Shown piece by piece: positions 1 to 8,035 of a DNA stretch of 10,796 bases. This stretch comes from Actinomycetota bacterium (GTDB lineage Bacteria; Actinomycetota; Geothermincolia; Fen-727; JAQURN01): assembly GCA_028715585.1 (NCBI GenBank), contig JAQURN010000033.1, positions 1 to 10,796 on the forward strand. The letters run 5' to 3'. The position numbers were made by a program, and so were the translations under genes. The notes beneath the pieces are model-generated. The model had not been told where the DNA came from. It saw only the letters and a list, made by a program, of their open reading frames with translations, and did no database searches. Positions within the stretch are counted from its first letter, which is position 1. Every line of letters begins with the position of its first letter.

Positions 1-2
1 GG

Positions 3-2546
3 GGCGACGAAGATGGATACCTTTCTTCCATAAGGGTGTCTTCGCTGGAAATTCCTGATGGTCTTTGTCCTACTGGCATTACCGTGAGGGAGGGAAAGCG
101 CGAAATATGCGATGACTTTTCCTCTTGTCCTTACAGTTACACATGGAAGGAGGAAACCCTCAAAAGGGGTTATCGCTCTTGTGGGGCGTTTCCGCTTGTG
201 TTGGGAACGCGAACCTTTGGCGCGCTTACCCTCTATTCGATGCGAGCTCCCTCTTTTGGCGAGGAAGAAATAGAGCTCCTCGATGCCATCGCCGAAGGCA
301 TTTCATTTGCAATTCAATCGATAGAGAAGGAGGCGGAGCGAGCACATGCGGAAGCGGCAAGGGCGCAGAGCGAGCGATATTTCAAAGCCCTAATCGAGCA
401 GGCTACGGAAATAATTGTCCTTCTAGACGCGGATGGAGCTATAACCTACGTAAGCCCTTCTGTGGAAAGAGTTTTGGGTTACAAACGGGGTTGGTTGAGG
501 GGAAGAAGGATATTCGACATTTTGCCGGAAGAAAGCGCCTCTAGGATGCGGGCAGTCCTCGACACCTTTTCGGGTGAAGCCGCCTCTCCCGCGAGCATCG
601 AACTCGAATTCACTCATTGGGACGGATCAAGCAGGGTGCTCGAAGTCGTTAGCAGGAAGTCTGTAGGTAGTAGCGGTGAAGCTTTGGTAATAGTTAACGC
701 AAAAGACGTTACCTCCTTGCACGAAGCAAAAGAGGAACTCGAAAGGTTGCTGGAGATCCAGAGGGCGCTACTCGACGCGCTGTCTGATGTTGCCTTTTTG
801 ATGGATAAAGAGGGCAACATTCTTGTTCTCAATAATGCTGCCGCTCGCCAGATTTCCGTGGCGAGGGAGGCGGCTGAAGGGGAAAATTTATATCGTCTTC
901 TTCCTCGTCCAAAGAGAAATTTGCTGATGGAGGAAGTCGAGAAAGTTCTTTCAAGCGGAGAACCCCGAAGGTCGGAGAGGGAATTAGGGGGTAAATATTA
1001 CGACTTGAGCATATATCCCCTCCCGAACACGAAAGGTAATGTTATTCAATTTGCCATTATTTCCCGCGACATCACCGAAAGGCACTTGGTGGAGGAAGCC
1101 CAGAGGAAAGACAGAGAGTTTATTTCGGCGGTTTTGGATACTGCCGCTGTGCTGGTCATGGTTCTCGATAGCGAAGGCAGAGTCATTCTCTTCAACCAAA
1201 CCTGCGAGCGAGTAAGCGGCTTTAGGTTGGAGGAAATAAGGGGGCAGCCAGTCTGGGGTTTTCTCCTGCCTCCTTCCCAAGGGGAAAAACTGAGATCTGT
1301 CTTGAAAAAGCTCGAGAAGGGCGAAGAAGTAGTAGAACTGGACAACTTCATCGTTACCCGCGAGGGGAAGAAGAGACTCATTTCTTGGTCGAACACCGCT
1401 CTTCGGGATGAGAATGGATTGGTGACTTACATAATCCAGACGGGGGTAGACGTAACAGATAAACGCTTGGCGGAGGAGGCTCTTCGGGAATCGGAGGAGC
1501 GCTACCGATCGATGTTTGAGTCCACGGGGACAGTGATGTGTATCGTGGATTCATCAGGAAGGCTGGTCCTTGGAAACAAGGAATTCGAGCGGATAACCGG
1601 TTATAAGGTTGGGGACACTAAGGATAAATTGTTTGCTGATTTTGTTCTCGATGAAGATAGAGATGTCTTTGAATTCAATCTTGAGAACGCGAAGTCGAAG
1701 CCAGGAACGCCGGTCCATTTCGAGTGCAGAATCGTAGGTAAAAACAGGGACATTCTCTACGGGCTCGTGAACATTGGCGCATTGCCTGGGGGAAACCCGG
1801 TCATATCGTTGATAGACATAACCAGGGAAAAGAATTACGAGGATGAGCTCAGGGAGACTGCCGACAGGCTCAGGCACTTCCTGGCGGTAGCATCCCACGA
1901 GCTTCGCCATCCCATAACGGTTGTGAAAGGCTATGCCAATACGCTAAGTCGGTATATCGGCGAAATGACCCAAGAGCAGGTACAAGATATTTTAGGAGAT
2001 ATAGATTCTTCAACAGATCGCCTAACTAGATATGTCAGCGAGTTGATGGAAGTCTCGATGGTGGAGGAGGGGCGTTTGAGAATCAACCGGCAAGAAGTAT
2101 CACTTTCTAGCATTGTCCTGAGCGCCATTGAAGAGATGAAGATGCTAGGCTCTTCTAACGAATACAGTGTCAACATTTCACCTGGAATAGAGATGGTCAG
2201 AGTGGATCCTGACAAGGTAAGCGAGGTTTTGATAATCCTCTTGGGCAACGCTTCCAAGTTTTCTCCCGAGGGCTCTAAGGTACAGGTGAGAATCGAGCGG
2301 GAAGGTTCCGATTTGCTGTGTTCTGTCATCGATGAAGGAATCGGTGTTCCTGAGGAAGACAGAGAGAAAATTTTCGACCGTTTTTACCAAGAGGAAGACA
2401 TATCTCATCACTCAACTCCCGGGATAGGGCTTGGTTTATATATCGCAAAGGAAATTCTCGAGGGGCATGGTGGGAAAATCTGGTGCGAAGGTGGAGAGGT
2501 AAAGGGTTCTATTTTCCGTTTTAGGGTACCCGATGCTTTCTCCTGA
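3..2546 (+). CDS. Soluble GAF/multi-PAS sensor histidine kinase, 5' end cut by window edge
   Basis: The frame is open to the left edge with no stop, so the true start lies outside the window. The GTG at 36 is only an internal codon choice and is used here for residue numbering. Residues 1-97 look like the second half of a GAF domain. A short helical linker follows, then four PAS-like modules at about 113-235, 237-355, 360-480 and 485-605, each ending in a typical D-(I/V)-T exit before a charged helix. The kinase core has an H-box SHELRHP with phospho-acceptor His621, an N-box with Asn738 (NASKFS), a G1 box DEGIGVP (766-772), an F-box FDRFYQ and a G2 box GIGLGL (796-801), so it appears catalytically intact. 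No membrane segment is visible in the part seen, suggesting a cytoplasmic sensor. It should autophosphorylate and pass phosphate to a response regulator, but none is encoded here. The ligand is unknown. Four cysteines (11, 25, 31, 49) cluster in the GAF part. Confidence 0.93.
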   Translation, partial: GDEDGYLSSIRVSSLEIPDGLCPTGITVREGKREICDDFSSCPYSYTWKEETLKRGYRSCGAFPLVLGTRTFGALTLYSMRAPSFGEEEIELLDAIAEGISFAIQSIEKEAERAHAEAARAQSERYFKALIEQATEIIVLLDADGAITYVSPSVERVLGYKRGWLRGRRIFDILPEESASRMRAVLDTFSGEAASPASIELEFTHWDGSSRVLEVVSRKSVGSSGEALVIVNAKDVTSLHEAKEELERLLEIQRALLDALSDVAFLMDKEGNILVLNNAAARQISVAREAAEGENLYRLLPRPKRNLLMEEVEKVLSSGEPRRSERELGGKYYDLSIYPLPNTKGNVIQFAIISRDITERHLVEEAQRKDREFISAVLDTAAVLVMVLDSEGRVILFNQTCERVSGFRLEEIRGQPVWGFLLPPSQGEKLRSVLKKLEKGEEVVELDNFIVTREGKKRLISWSNTALRDENGLVTYIIQTGVDVTDKRLAEEALRESEERYRSMFESTGTVMCIVDSSGRLVLGNKEFERITGYKVGDTKDKLFADFVLDEDRDVFEFNLENAKSKPGTPVHFECRIVGKNRDILYGLVNIGALPGGNPVISLIDITREKNYEDELRETADRLRHFLAVASHELRHPITVVKGYANTLSRYIGEMTQEQVQDILGDIDSSTDRLTRYVSELMEVSMVEEGRLRINRQEVSLSSIVLSAIEEMKMLGSSNEYSVNISPGIEMVRVDPDKVSEVLIILLGNASKFSPEGSKVQVRIEREGSDLLCSVIDEGIGVPEEDREKIFDRFYQEEDISHHSTPGIGLGLYIAKEILEGHGGKIWCEGGEVKGSIFRFRVPDAFS

Positions 2547-2599
2547 AACCATCTCTTGGGTTTTGCTTTGAGAGCCTCGTTTTATGGAGACGAGATTTA

Positions 2600-3775
2600 G
2601 TGGTAAGCCGAGAAAAATTTGCCGGCGGAGGTGAAGAAACTTATACAAAGACAAAGATGCTAATGCCCCTTAAAATTTCGAGTCACCTATCTAGCAGATT
2701 AGGTGCAGCAGTTCTTTTTCTATTTTTTGTTTTCTTTGTGGTGTTTTCTTTTGCGTGCTCGCCTACCGCTCCAAAGGATGAGGGTCACCTCCCCGATTTG
2801 TTTGCTATACCTTGGCTTTCCAGGGGGGTTACTGTTTCCGCCGGAGGAGATGTGAACCTTGGCGGCCGTGTTACATCCTTTCTCGAGGAGAAAGGGTTTG
2901 GCTATCCGCTGGAGCTCGTTGGACGGAAATTTTCACTGGCAGACGTTTCGATTGTAAATTTGGAATGTTGCATAAGCTCGCAAGGAAAACCAATTCCTGG
3001 AAAGGAATTCTGTTTTAGGGCTCCGCCCGGAGCCTCGAAGGCTCTTTCGGGTGCGGGGGTGGATATCGTCTCCCTTGCCAACAATCACTCGAAGGATTTT
3101 GGCGAGGTGTCACTTCTGGATACCTTTGCGGATTTGGAAAGGGAAAAAGTGAAGTGGTGTGGGGCGGGGCACGATGATGAGGAAGCCTTCAAACCCTGCT
3201 TTCTGAACGTGAAGAACTCGAAGGTAGGTTTCCTTGCGTTTACGAGCATAGTTCCAGCAGGGTGGCTTGCCAGCCCCTCTAAGCCCGGTTGCGCAACCAC
3301 TAGGGATGAAAAGAGATTTTTGGACTCTGTGAAATACGCGCAGGAAAAATGTGACATGGTGGTAACCTCTTTCCATTGGGGAAAAGAACTCGCTACGGCG
3401 CCATCCTCTGAGCAAAAAAGGCTGGCGCATCTTGCAGTTGACAATGGCGCCGATCTAGTTATCGGGCACCACCCTCACGTTGTACAAGGATTCGAAGTCT
3501 ATAAAAACCGATTGATTGCCTATAGCCTTGGTAATTTCGTTTTCAGTCCGCCACGGGAAATTTCTTCCAAGTCTGTCCTTTTAGAGGTCCTCATTTGCCC
3601 CGAAGGGCTCATCCAAGCGCAGGTTTTGCCTGTATTCATCCGCGGGTGCCGGCCGGTTCTGGCTGAGGGCAAAGAAGGAGAGGAGTGGCTTTCTACCATC
3701 TCCTCCTACTGTGCCGACCTCGGCACCCATGTGTCGATGAGCGACGGGTCCCTCTTCATAAGAGGTTCCGAGTGA
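2600..3775 (+). CDS. CapA/PgsA-family exported protein (metallophosphoesterase-like, possible lipoprotein)
   Basis: The 391-residue product carries the signature blocks of the CapA family (poly-gamma-glutamate capsule protein family): GDVNLGG (83-89), NLE (120-122), NNH (161-163), GHHPHVVQG (289-297) and YSLGNF (308-313). These match the metal-binding loops of the calcineurin-like phosphoesterase fold. A long hydrophobic stretch at about 35-52 ends in Ala-Cys53. This could be a signal peptide with lipid attachment at Cys53, but the residues before the cysteine (VFSFA) fit the lipobox poorly, so an uncleaved anchor is also possible. GTG 2600 has GGAGA nine bases upstream. An in-frame ATG at 2657 would give a more usual signal-peptide length, but the strong GGAGGTGA at 2627-2634 is about 22 bases from it, so the start is uncertain. 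No CapB/CapC/CapE-like genes are nearby, so true polyglutamate synthesis is unsupported. The mature part holds about ten cysteines, which is unusual. Confidence 0.88.
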   Translation: MVSREKFAGGGEETYTKTKMLMPLKISSHLSSRLGAAVLFLFFVFFVVFSFACSPTAPKDEGHLPDLFAIPWLSRGVTVSAGGDVNLGGRVTSFLEEKGFGYPLELVGRKFSLADVSIVNLECCISSQGKPIPGKEFCFRAPPGASKALSGAGVDIVSLANNHSKDFGEVSLLDTFADLEREKVKWCGAGHDDEEAFKPCFLNVKNSKVGFLAFTSIVPAGWLASPSKPGCATTRDEKRFLDSVKYAQEKCDMVVTSFHWGKELATAPSSEQKRLAHLAVDNGADLVIGHHPHVVQGFEVYKNRLIAYSLGNFVFSPPREISSKSVLLEVLICPEGLIQAQVLPVFIRGCRPVLAEGKEGEEWLSTISSYCADLGTHVSMSDGSLFIRGSE

Positions 3776-3820
3776 ATATAGCCTTCTCGGTTAGGATTTG
3801 GGGATTTTTCCTGTTACCAG

Positions 3821-5284
3821 ATGAAAGGAAACAGTTGCTTGAGCGGGGTTGAAGTCTTCGATAGTGGTCAGATGAAGGGAGAGATTCTGGAGAAGAAGGG
3901 GCTTTCCGCGATTCAGCGCTATCGGATGCTTGAGGGGGGAGAGCGCGTCTTGGTGGCGGTCTCGGGAGGTCCCGACTCCCTCGCTCTCCTTGCCTTCCTG
4001 AAGAAACTTTCCCGCGGGATGGCACTCGAGCTTTCCATATACCATCTAAACCATATGCTTAGAGGGGAAGAATCGCTCATGGACGCTCGTTTCGTTGAAG
4101 ACGTGGGAAACAAAATGGGAATTCCTGTGGTGACGGAAAGTGTCGATGTCCGTAGTGTCGCGCGAGAAAAAGGAAAGTCTATCGAGGACGCCGCCCACTG
4201 GCTCAGGAGGGAAAAGCTCGAGGCTCACGCGCGACGAATTGGGGCGGATAGAATTGCGGTCGGTCACACTGCCGATGACCAGGTGGAGACCTTTTTGATG
4301 AGGGCTATAAAGGGAGCCGGACTCCAAGGTTTAGCTGGTATCCCCCCAGTTTCGGGAATGTTTGTTCGACCGCTCATTGGCGTTTGTCGAGAAGAAGTGC
4401 TCGATTATCTAGCGAGCATGGGACTCGAATGGAGGTTAGACTCCACGAATTTAGAGAGTTCTTTTCTGAGAAATCGCTTGCGGCTGGAGGTGATACCTTT
4501 TCTCGAACGACAGTTTGGACGCAGCTTCAAGAGAGCCATCTTGCGAGGCGTGGAATCGCTCCAGTTCGATTTGGACTACCTTGATAAAGAAAGCAAGGAA
4601 GCTTTCGAAAGGGTCTCGAGTGTTCAAGAGGGTAGGATTTCACTCGATATAAATGGGCTTCTAGAGATGCACGAGTCTATACGCCGGAGGGTTCTCCGCG
4701 AAGCTTGGGGGAAGCTCATGCCTTGCGAAAATCCCTTGGGCTGGCGTCACTTGCGCGATATTGGAAGAAAGCTGCTGGAAGGAAGAACGGGGGCATCTCT
4801 CGACCTACCTTCTGGTGTTGTTGTGAGCAGGGAATATGAAAATTTGATTTTTACAACCGGAAGGAAGGAAGGAGAAAAGAGCAGAGAGGAAATGAGGCTG
4901 GATGTAGGGGAAAGTGTTTATTTGCCCCACTTGAAGATGGAGTTGACCGCACAGTTCATTGACCGAACAAATGTTATTTTTAACCCCGATAGATTCGAGG
5001 AGTACATCCGTCCCGACATTTATCTTCCCTTAGAGGTTAGGTTTCCTCGAGCGGGAGACAGGTTTTGCCCACTAGGGCTTTCTGGAGAGAAAAAACTTTC
5101 GGATTTTTTCATCGACGAGAAAGTTCCACGCTCGGTCAGGAAATCATGCCCACTTGTGATTTCTGGCGAGAATATAGTATGGGTCGTCGGGTATCGCCTT
5201 GATGATAGGTTCAAATTAAGAGATGAGGACAAAAGAGCGATTCGCCTTTTCGCGAGACAAGTAAATTTGAACGGAGGGCAATGA
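3821..5284 (+). CDS. tilS: tRNA(Ile)-lysidine synthase TilS
   Basis: TilS uses ATP and lysine to convert the wobble cytidine of the CAU-anticodon tRNA(Ile2) to lysidine, so that the tRNA reads AUA; it is essential and cytoplasmic. The PP-loop ATPase motif SGGPDS lies at 48-53, followed by YHLNHMLRG (74-82), GHTADDQVET (148-157) and the DSTN/RNRLR block (207-221) typical of the N-terminal domain. The C-terminal TilS domain (about 405-470) has the expected GDRFCPLG, KKLSDFF and WVVGYRLD elements. This long form with a C-terminal domain fits the family length. The start is uncertain. ATG 3821 places the P-loop later than usual and lacks a clear ribosome binding site. TTG 3839 has AAAGGA nine bases upstream, and ATG 3872 gives the N-terminal length seen in most family members. 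It ends one base before hpt starts. Frequent ATA codons in the window make a working TilS important here. Confidence 0.96.
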   Translation: MKGNSCLSGVEVFDSGQMKGEILEKKGLSAIQRYRMLEGGERVLVAVSGGPDSLALLAFLKKLSRGMALELSIYHLNHMLRGEESLMDARFVEDVGNKMGIPVVTESVDVRSVAREKGKSIEDAAHWLRREKLEAHARRIGADRIAVGHTADDQVETFLMRAIKGAGLQGLAGIPPVSGMFVRPLIGVCREEVLDYLASMGLEWRLDSTNLESSFLRNRLRLEVIPFLERQFGRSFKRAILRGVESLQFDLDYLDKESKEAFERVSSVQEGRISLDINGLLEMHESIRRRVLREAWGKLMPCENPLGWRHLRDIGRKLLEGRTGASLDLPSGVVVSREYENLIFTTGRKEGEKSREEMRLDVGESVYLPHLKMELTAQFIDRTNVIFNPDRFEEYIRPDIYLPLEVRFPRAGDRFCPLGLSGEKKLSDFFIDEKVPRSVRKSCPLVISGENIVWVVGYRLDDRFKLRDEDKRAIRLFARQVNLNGGQ

Positions 5285-5285
5285 A

Positions 5286-5816
5286 ATGGAAGAAAGGATA
5301 GGCGAAATATTGATTGATTCTCGGCAAATACAAAGCAGGGTAGCCGAGCTTGCTAGGAGGATAGAAACTGATTACAAAGATGTGACCTGTCTTCTAGTGG
5401 GGATATTGAAAGGGGCTTTCATTTTCATGGGAGACTTGGCGCGTAATATCCATTCGCCGGCAGAGTTCGATTTCATGGCTGTGTCTTCCTACGGCACTCG
5501 CAGCAAAACCTCTGGGGTGGTGAGAATAATCAAAGACCTGGATATAGATATAACGGGGCGACATGTCTTGATAGTAGAGGACATTGTTGACACTGGCTTG
5601 ACTCTCAAGTACTTGATGGCAAATTTAGAGGCTAGGGGACCGGCTAGCCTGGAGGTGTGCGCTTTTCTAAACAAGATGGTTCCTCAGAGGGTTGAAATTC
5701 CCGTCAAGTACGAAGGCTTCAGAATTGAGGATGTTTTTGTAGTTGGATATGGACTGGATTACGGCGAAAAGTACCGAAATCTCCCCTATATAGCCACGCT
5801 TGAATGCGGTGTCTAG
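5286..5816 (+). CDS. hpt: Hypoxanthine (guanine) phosphoribosyltransferase
   Basis: This purine-salvage enzyme joins hypoxanthine and/or guanine to PRPP, giving IMP or GMP. The PRPP-binding motif VLIVEDIVDTGLT lies at 94-106 with the acidic pair Glu98-Asp99. The LKGAF loop (41-45) and the C-terminal VVGYGLDYGEKYRNLPYI segment, which contacts the base in this family, are also present. At 176 residues it is standard size. The ribosome binding site GGAGGG (5273-5278) is inside the end of tilS with a 7-base spacer, and only one base separates the tilS stop from this ATG, so translation is probably coupled to tilS. The tilS-hpt-ftsH order is conserved in many Gram-positive bacteria. Preference between hypoxanthine and guanine cannot be judged from sequence alone. 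Because folE downstream uses GTP, salvage and folate synthesis share a purine pool, but no regulatory link is visible. Confidence 0.97.
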   Translation: MEERIGEILIDSRQIQSRVAELARRIETDYKDVTCLLVGILKGAFIFMGDLARNIHSPAEFDFMAVSSYGTRSKTSGVVRIIKDLDIDITGRHVLIVEDIVDTGLTLKYLMANLEARGPASLEVCAFLNKMVPQRVEIPVKYEGFRIEDVFVVGYGLDYGEKYRNLPYIATLECGV

Positions 5817-5866
5817 GAGGGAGCAGTTTGCGATTCAGCTGGCGACTAGCGGTTATGTTAGAATAA
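5815..5866 (+). other. Orphan Shine-Dalgarno with a possible 12-codon ORF before ftsH
   Basis: AGGAGG at 5815-5820 overlaps the hpt stop codon and is followed, after a 7-base spacer, by TTG 5828. That frame reads 12 codons (MRFSWRLAVMLE) and stops with TAA at 5864-5866. The site is too far from ftsH (ATG 5911) to serve it. It could be a leader peptide, a remnant, or chance. The frame overlaps a candidate promoter -10 element, which argues against both being important at once. There is no homology evidence, and the coding claim is weak. Confidence 0.2.
5856..5864 (+). promoter_or_regulatory. Candidate extended -10 promoter for ftsH
   Basis: The sequence TG-T-TAGAAT matches an extended -10 element (TGn then TAnnnT) of a sigma-70/SigA-type promoter. 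It is followed by an AT-rich run and lies about 50 bases before the ftsH start, in the longest non-coding gap of the tilS-hpt-ftsH block. No convincing -35 hexamer is seen at 17 bases. TTCAGC at 5834-5839 is 19 bases away, and extended -10 promoters can tolerate a poor -35. It would let ftsH be expressed apart from tilS-hpt. Prediction by eye only. Confidence 0.33.
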
Positions 5867-5910
5867 AATTTGGAAAGAAATGAAGGTGAGCGTTTTTTTA
5901 ACGGAGAGTA

Positions 5911-7851
5911 ATGAAAGCGCATACAAAAACTATAGTTTTCTGGCTTGCGGTTTTATTTCTGGTGATGATGATTGCTATCAATCCCCCCTGGAGCCAGGCG
6001 CCGGAGGAAAAACTTTTCTCCTATTTCACTTCCCAGGTAGAAGCGGGGAAGGTGAAGAAGGTAGAGGTCTTCAATAAAGACCAGAAACTCAAGTTCACGC
6101 TCAAAGAGGGTGGAACCTACATAACTGCTTTCCCCGAGAATTTTGACATCGCCAAGGAGTTGGAAGGCAAGAAAATAGACATCAAGGTTGATCCCCAAAC
6201 GGGCACCAATTACTTCACACTCTTTTTGAACATCCTTCCAATCATCCTCCTTGTTGTCCTCATGCTATTTTTCATGCAGCAGATGCAAGGTGGCGGTAAC
6301 AAAGTCATGTCGTTCGCGAAGAGTAGGGCAAAGCAGACAACAAAGGAGACGCCCAAGGTGACTTTTGCCGACGTGGCAGGAGTGGATGAAGCGGTGGAAG
6401 AGCTGATGGAGATAAAGGAATATCTCGAGAAGCCCCAAAAGTTCCAGGCACTTGGGGGGAAGGTCCCAAAAGGAGTTTTGCTCTATGGCCCCCCTGGTTC
6501 CGGCAAGACCCTTCTTGCGAGGGCAGTTGCCGGCGAAGCTGGCGTTCCATTTTTTAGCATTTCTGGATCGGATTTCGTCGAGATGTTCGTTGGCGTTGGC
6601 GCGGCGAGAGTTAGAGACCTCTTTGAACAGGCGAAAGCAGCCGCTCCTTGCATTGTGTTTGTCGACGAGATAGACGCGGTTGGAAGACAACGAGGCGCTG
6701 GCCTTGGTGGTGGACACGATGAGAGAGAGCAAACACTCAACCAGCTCCTGGTGGAGATGGACGGATTTGATGTCAAGACAGGGGTTATCCTCATGGCGGC
6801 AACCAATCGTCCCGATATACTCGACCCCGCTCTCTTGCGACCTGGGCGTTTTGACCGCCAGATAGTGCTCGATAGACCTGACCTCGAGGGCAGAAAAGCC
6901 ATTCTCCGCGTTCACACGAGAGGGAAACCGCTGGAGGATAGCCTGGATATCGATGTTCTTGCAAGAAGAACGCCAGGCTTCACTGGCGCCGACCTTGCGA
7001 ACATGGTGAACGAAGCAGCTTTGCTTTCGGCTAGGCATGGGAAGAAAAAAATCGACATGGCGGAGATGGAGGAAGCAATTGATAGAATTGTGGCTGGACC
7101 CGAGAAAAAGAGCCGCATTATCAGCGAGAAGGAAAAAGAAGTCATCGCGTATCACGAATCGGGGCATGCGATAGTAGCCCATCTCCTGCCGCATACGGAT
7201 CCGGTGCACAAGATATCGATAATTCCACGAGGGAGATCCCTTGGTTACACACTAACCCTTCCCCTGGAGGACAAGTACCTCGTTACCAAGTCCGAGATGA
7301 TAGACGAGCTTGCCATGCTGCTTGGTGGAAGGGTTGCCGAGGAACTCGTGTTTGGGGATGTAACTAGCGGTGACGAGAACGACATAGAGCGGGCGACGAA
7401 AATTGCGCGGCAGATGGTTATGGAATACGGCATGAGCGAGAAACTGGGCCCCATGACGCTTGGCCACAAGCAGGAACAAGTATTCCTGGGAAGAGATCTG
7501 GCTGTTGAACCGAATTATTCTGACCAGGTTGCTTATGAGATTGACCAGGAGGTTCACAGGTTTATCGAAGAAGCGCACCGGCAGGCGAAGCAGATAATCA
7601 CCAAGCAGCGAGATAGGCTCGATATTGTTGCCAAAGTTCTCATCGAAAAAGAGACAATTGGCAAAGAAGAGCTAACGGAGCTCTTGGAAAAAAATACAGA
7701 AGAAATCCTTCGTGAACTGGATCGTTCTTCAAATAAACCCGAAAGGGAGGCTTCAGGAAGTTCGCCTGGCGAGGAAGAGCGAAAAAAGAGGGAGGGAAGG
7801 GCAAAGCCCCAACCCGCTCCAGCTCCCAAGCCGGAAGTGCAACCTGAATAG
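5911..7851 (+). CDS. ftsH: ATP-dependent zinc metalloprotease FtsH
   Basis: FtsH is a membrane-anchored AAA+ protease hexamer that extracts and degrades damaged membrane proteins and short-lived regulators. The N-terminus has two membrane helices (about 7-23 and 103-122) flanking an extracytoplasmic domain of about 80 residues. The cytoplasmic part shows Walker A GPPGSGKT (193-200), the pore motif FVG (226-228), Walker B with Asp252-Glu253, and the second region of homology at 297-316 with arginine fingers Arg313 and Arg316. The zinc site HESGH (415-419) is present, and Asp491 in the NDIERAT segment is the third ligand. All catalytic residues are present. The last 40 or so residues form a charged, Pro/Ala-rich tail that is probably disordered. 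ATG 5911 has GGAG four bases upstream. The 646-residue length is normal. It follows hpt after 94 bases, as in many Gram-positive and actinobacterial genomes. Confidence 0.98.
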   Translation: MKAHTKTIVFWLAVLFLVMMIAINPPWSQAPEEKLFSYFTSQVEAGKVKKVEVFNKDQKLKFTLKEGGTYITAFPENFDIAKELEGKKIDIKVDPQTGTNYFTLFLNILPIILLVVLMLFFMQQMQGGGNKVMSFAKSRAKQTTKETPKVTFADVAGVDEAVEELMEIKEYLEKPQKFQALGGKVPKGVLLYGPPGSGKTLLARAVAGEAGVPFFSISGSDFVEMFVGVGAARVRDLFEQAKAAAPCIVFVDEIDAVGRQRGAGLGGGHDEREQTLNQLLVEMDGFDVKTGVILMAATNRPDILDPALLRPGRFDRQIVLDRPDLEGRKAILRVHTRGKPLEDSLDIDVLARRTPGFTGADLANMVNEAALLSARHGKKKIDMAEMEEAIDRIVAGPEKKSRIISEKEKEVIAYHESGHAIVAHLLPHTDPVHKISIIPRGRSLGYTLTLPLEDKYLVTKSEMIDELAMLLGGRVAEELVFGDVTSGDENDIERATKIARQMVMEYGMSEKLGPMTLGHKQEQVFLGRDLAVEPNYSDQVAYEIDQEVHRFIEEAHRQAKQIITKQRDRLDIVAKVLIEKETIGKEELTELLEKNTEEILRELDRSSNKPEREASGSSPGEEERKKREGRAKPQPAPAPKPEVQPE

Positions 7852-8035
7852 GTTTCATCTTTGTTCTAGCCTCGCTGCCGTTTGTCACTATGGGCGCTGG
7901 GTTTGTTGCTTTTATGTTTGTGCGCTTCTCATCTACAGACAAAAATTCCCCATTTAGGCTCCAGTTATGCTAACTTTTTGCTCACAGTTTGAGAATCATG
8001 TCAGGACTGTGAAAATAATCGAGCAAGGAGGCATC
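7852..8035 (+). other. Intergenic region between ftsH and folE
   Basis: With folE starting at TTG 8036, this is the longest non-coding gap in the window (184 bases). No stable GC-rich hairpin followed by a T-run is visible, so there is no clear ftsH terminator. An extended -10-like TG-C-TAACTT lies at 7968-7976 without a recognisable -35 and could start a folate-operon transcript with a leader of about 50 bases. I see no tetrahydrofolate riboswitch that I can recognise, although one cannot be excluded by eye. Part of the gap stays open in the folE frame back to ATG 7967, but that extension does not look like FolE protein. Confidence 0.4.
8025..8031 (+). promoter_or_regulatory. Strong ribosome binding site fixing the folE start
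   Basis: AAGGAGG ends four bases before TTG 8036. The longer candidate start ATG 7967 has no such site, and ATG 8048 is 16 bases away, so this element favours TTG 8036. A TTG start here gives a protein of 189 residues, matching Gram-positive GTP cyclohydrolase I. Confidence 0.7.

Noticed and set aside
2576..2594. Possible hairpin (CTCGT ... ACGAG) before the capA-like gene as a terminator
   Set aside because: It has only five base pairs with a nine-base loop and no T-run after it. Too weak to call a terminator or regulator.
2547..2599. Promoter before the capA-like gene (TTGGGT with TTTTAT at 18 bases)
   Set aside because: Both hexamers match the consensus poorly and the gap is short. It cannot be distinguished from chance by eye.
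5880..6077. Plus-strand frame of 65 codons starting before ftsH
   Set aside because: It overlaps the ftsH N-terminus in another frame, has no properly spaced ribosome binding site, and its translation has no family features.
6265..7209. Long minus-strand open frame of 314 codons inside ftsH
   Set aside because: It lies wholly within the highly conserved AAA+ and protease coding region, and its translation shows no recognisable domain. It is a shadow of ftsH codon bias.
7967..8035. Upstream extension of folE to ATG 7967
   Set aside because: It has no ribosome binding site, the added 23 residues do not resemble FolE N-termini, and a strong site sits right before TTG 8036.
7852..8035. Riboswitch (for example tetrahydrofolate) in the leader of folE
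   Set aside because: I could not find the paired helices or conserved core by eye, and the sequence is short. A covariance-model search would decide.
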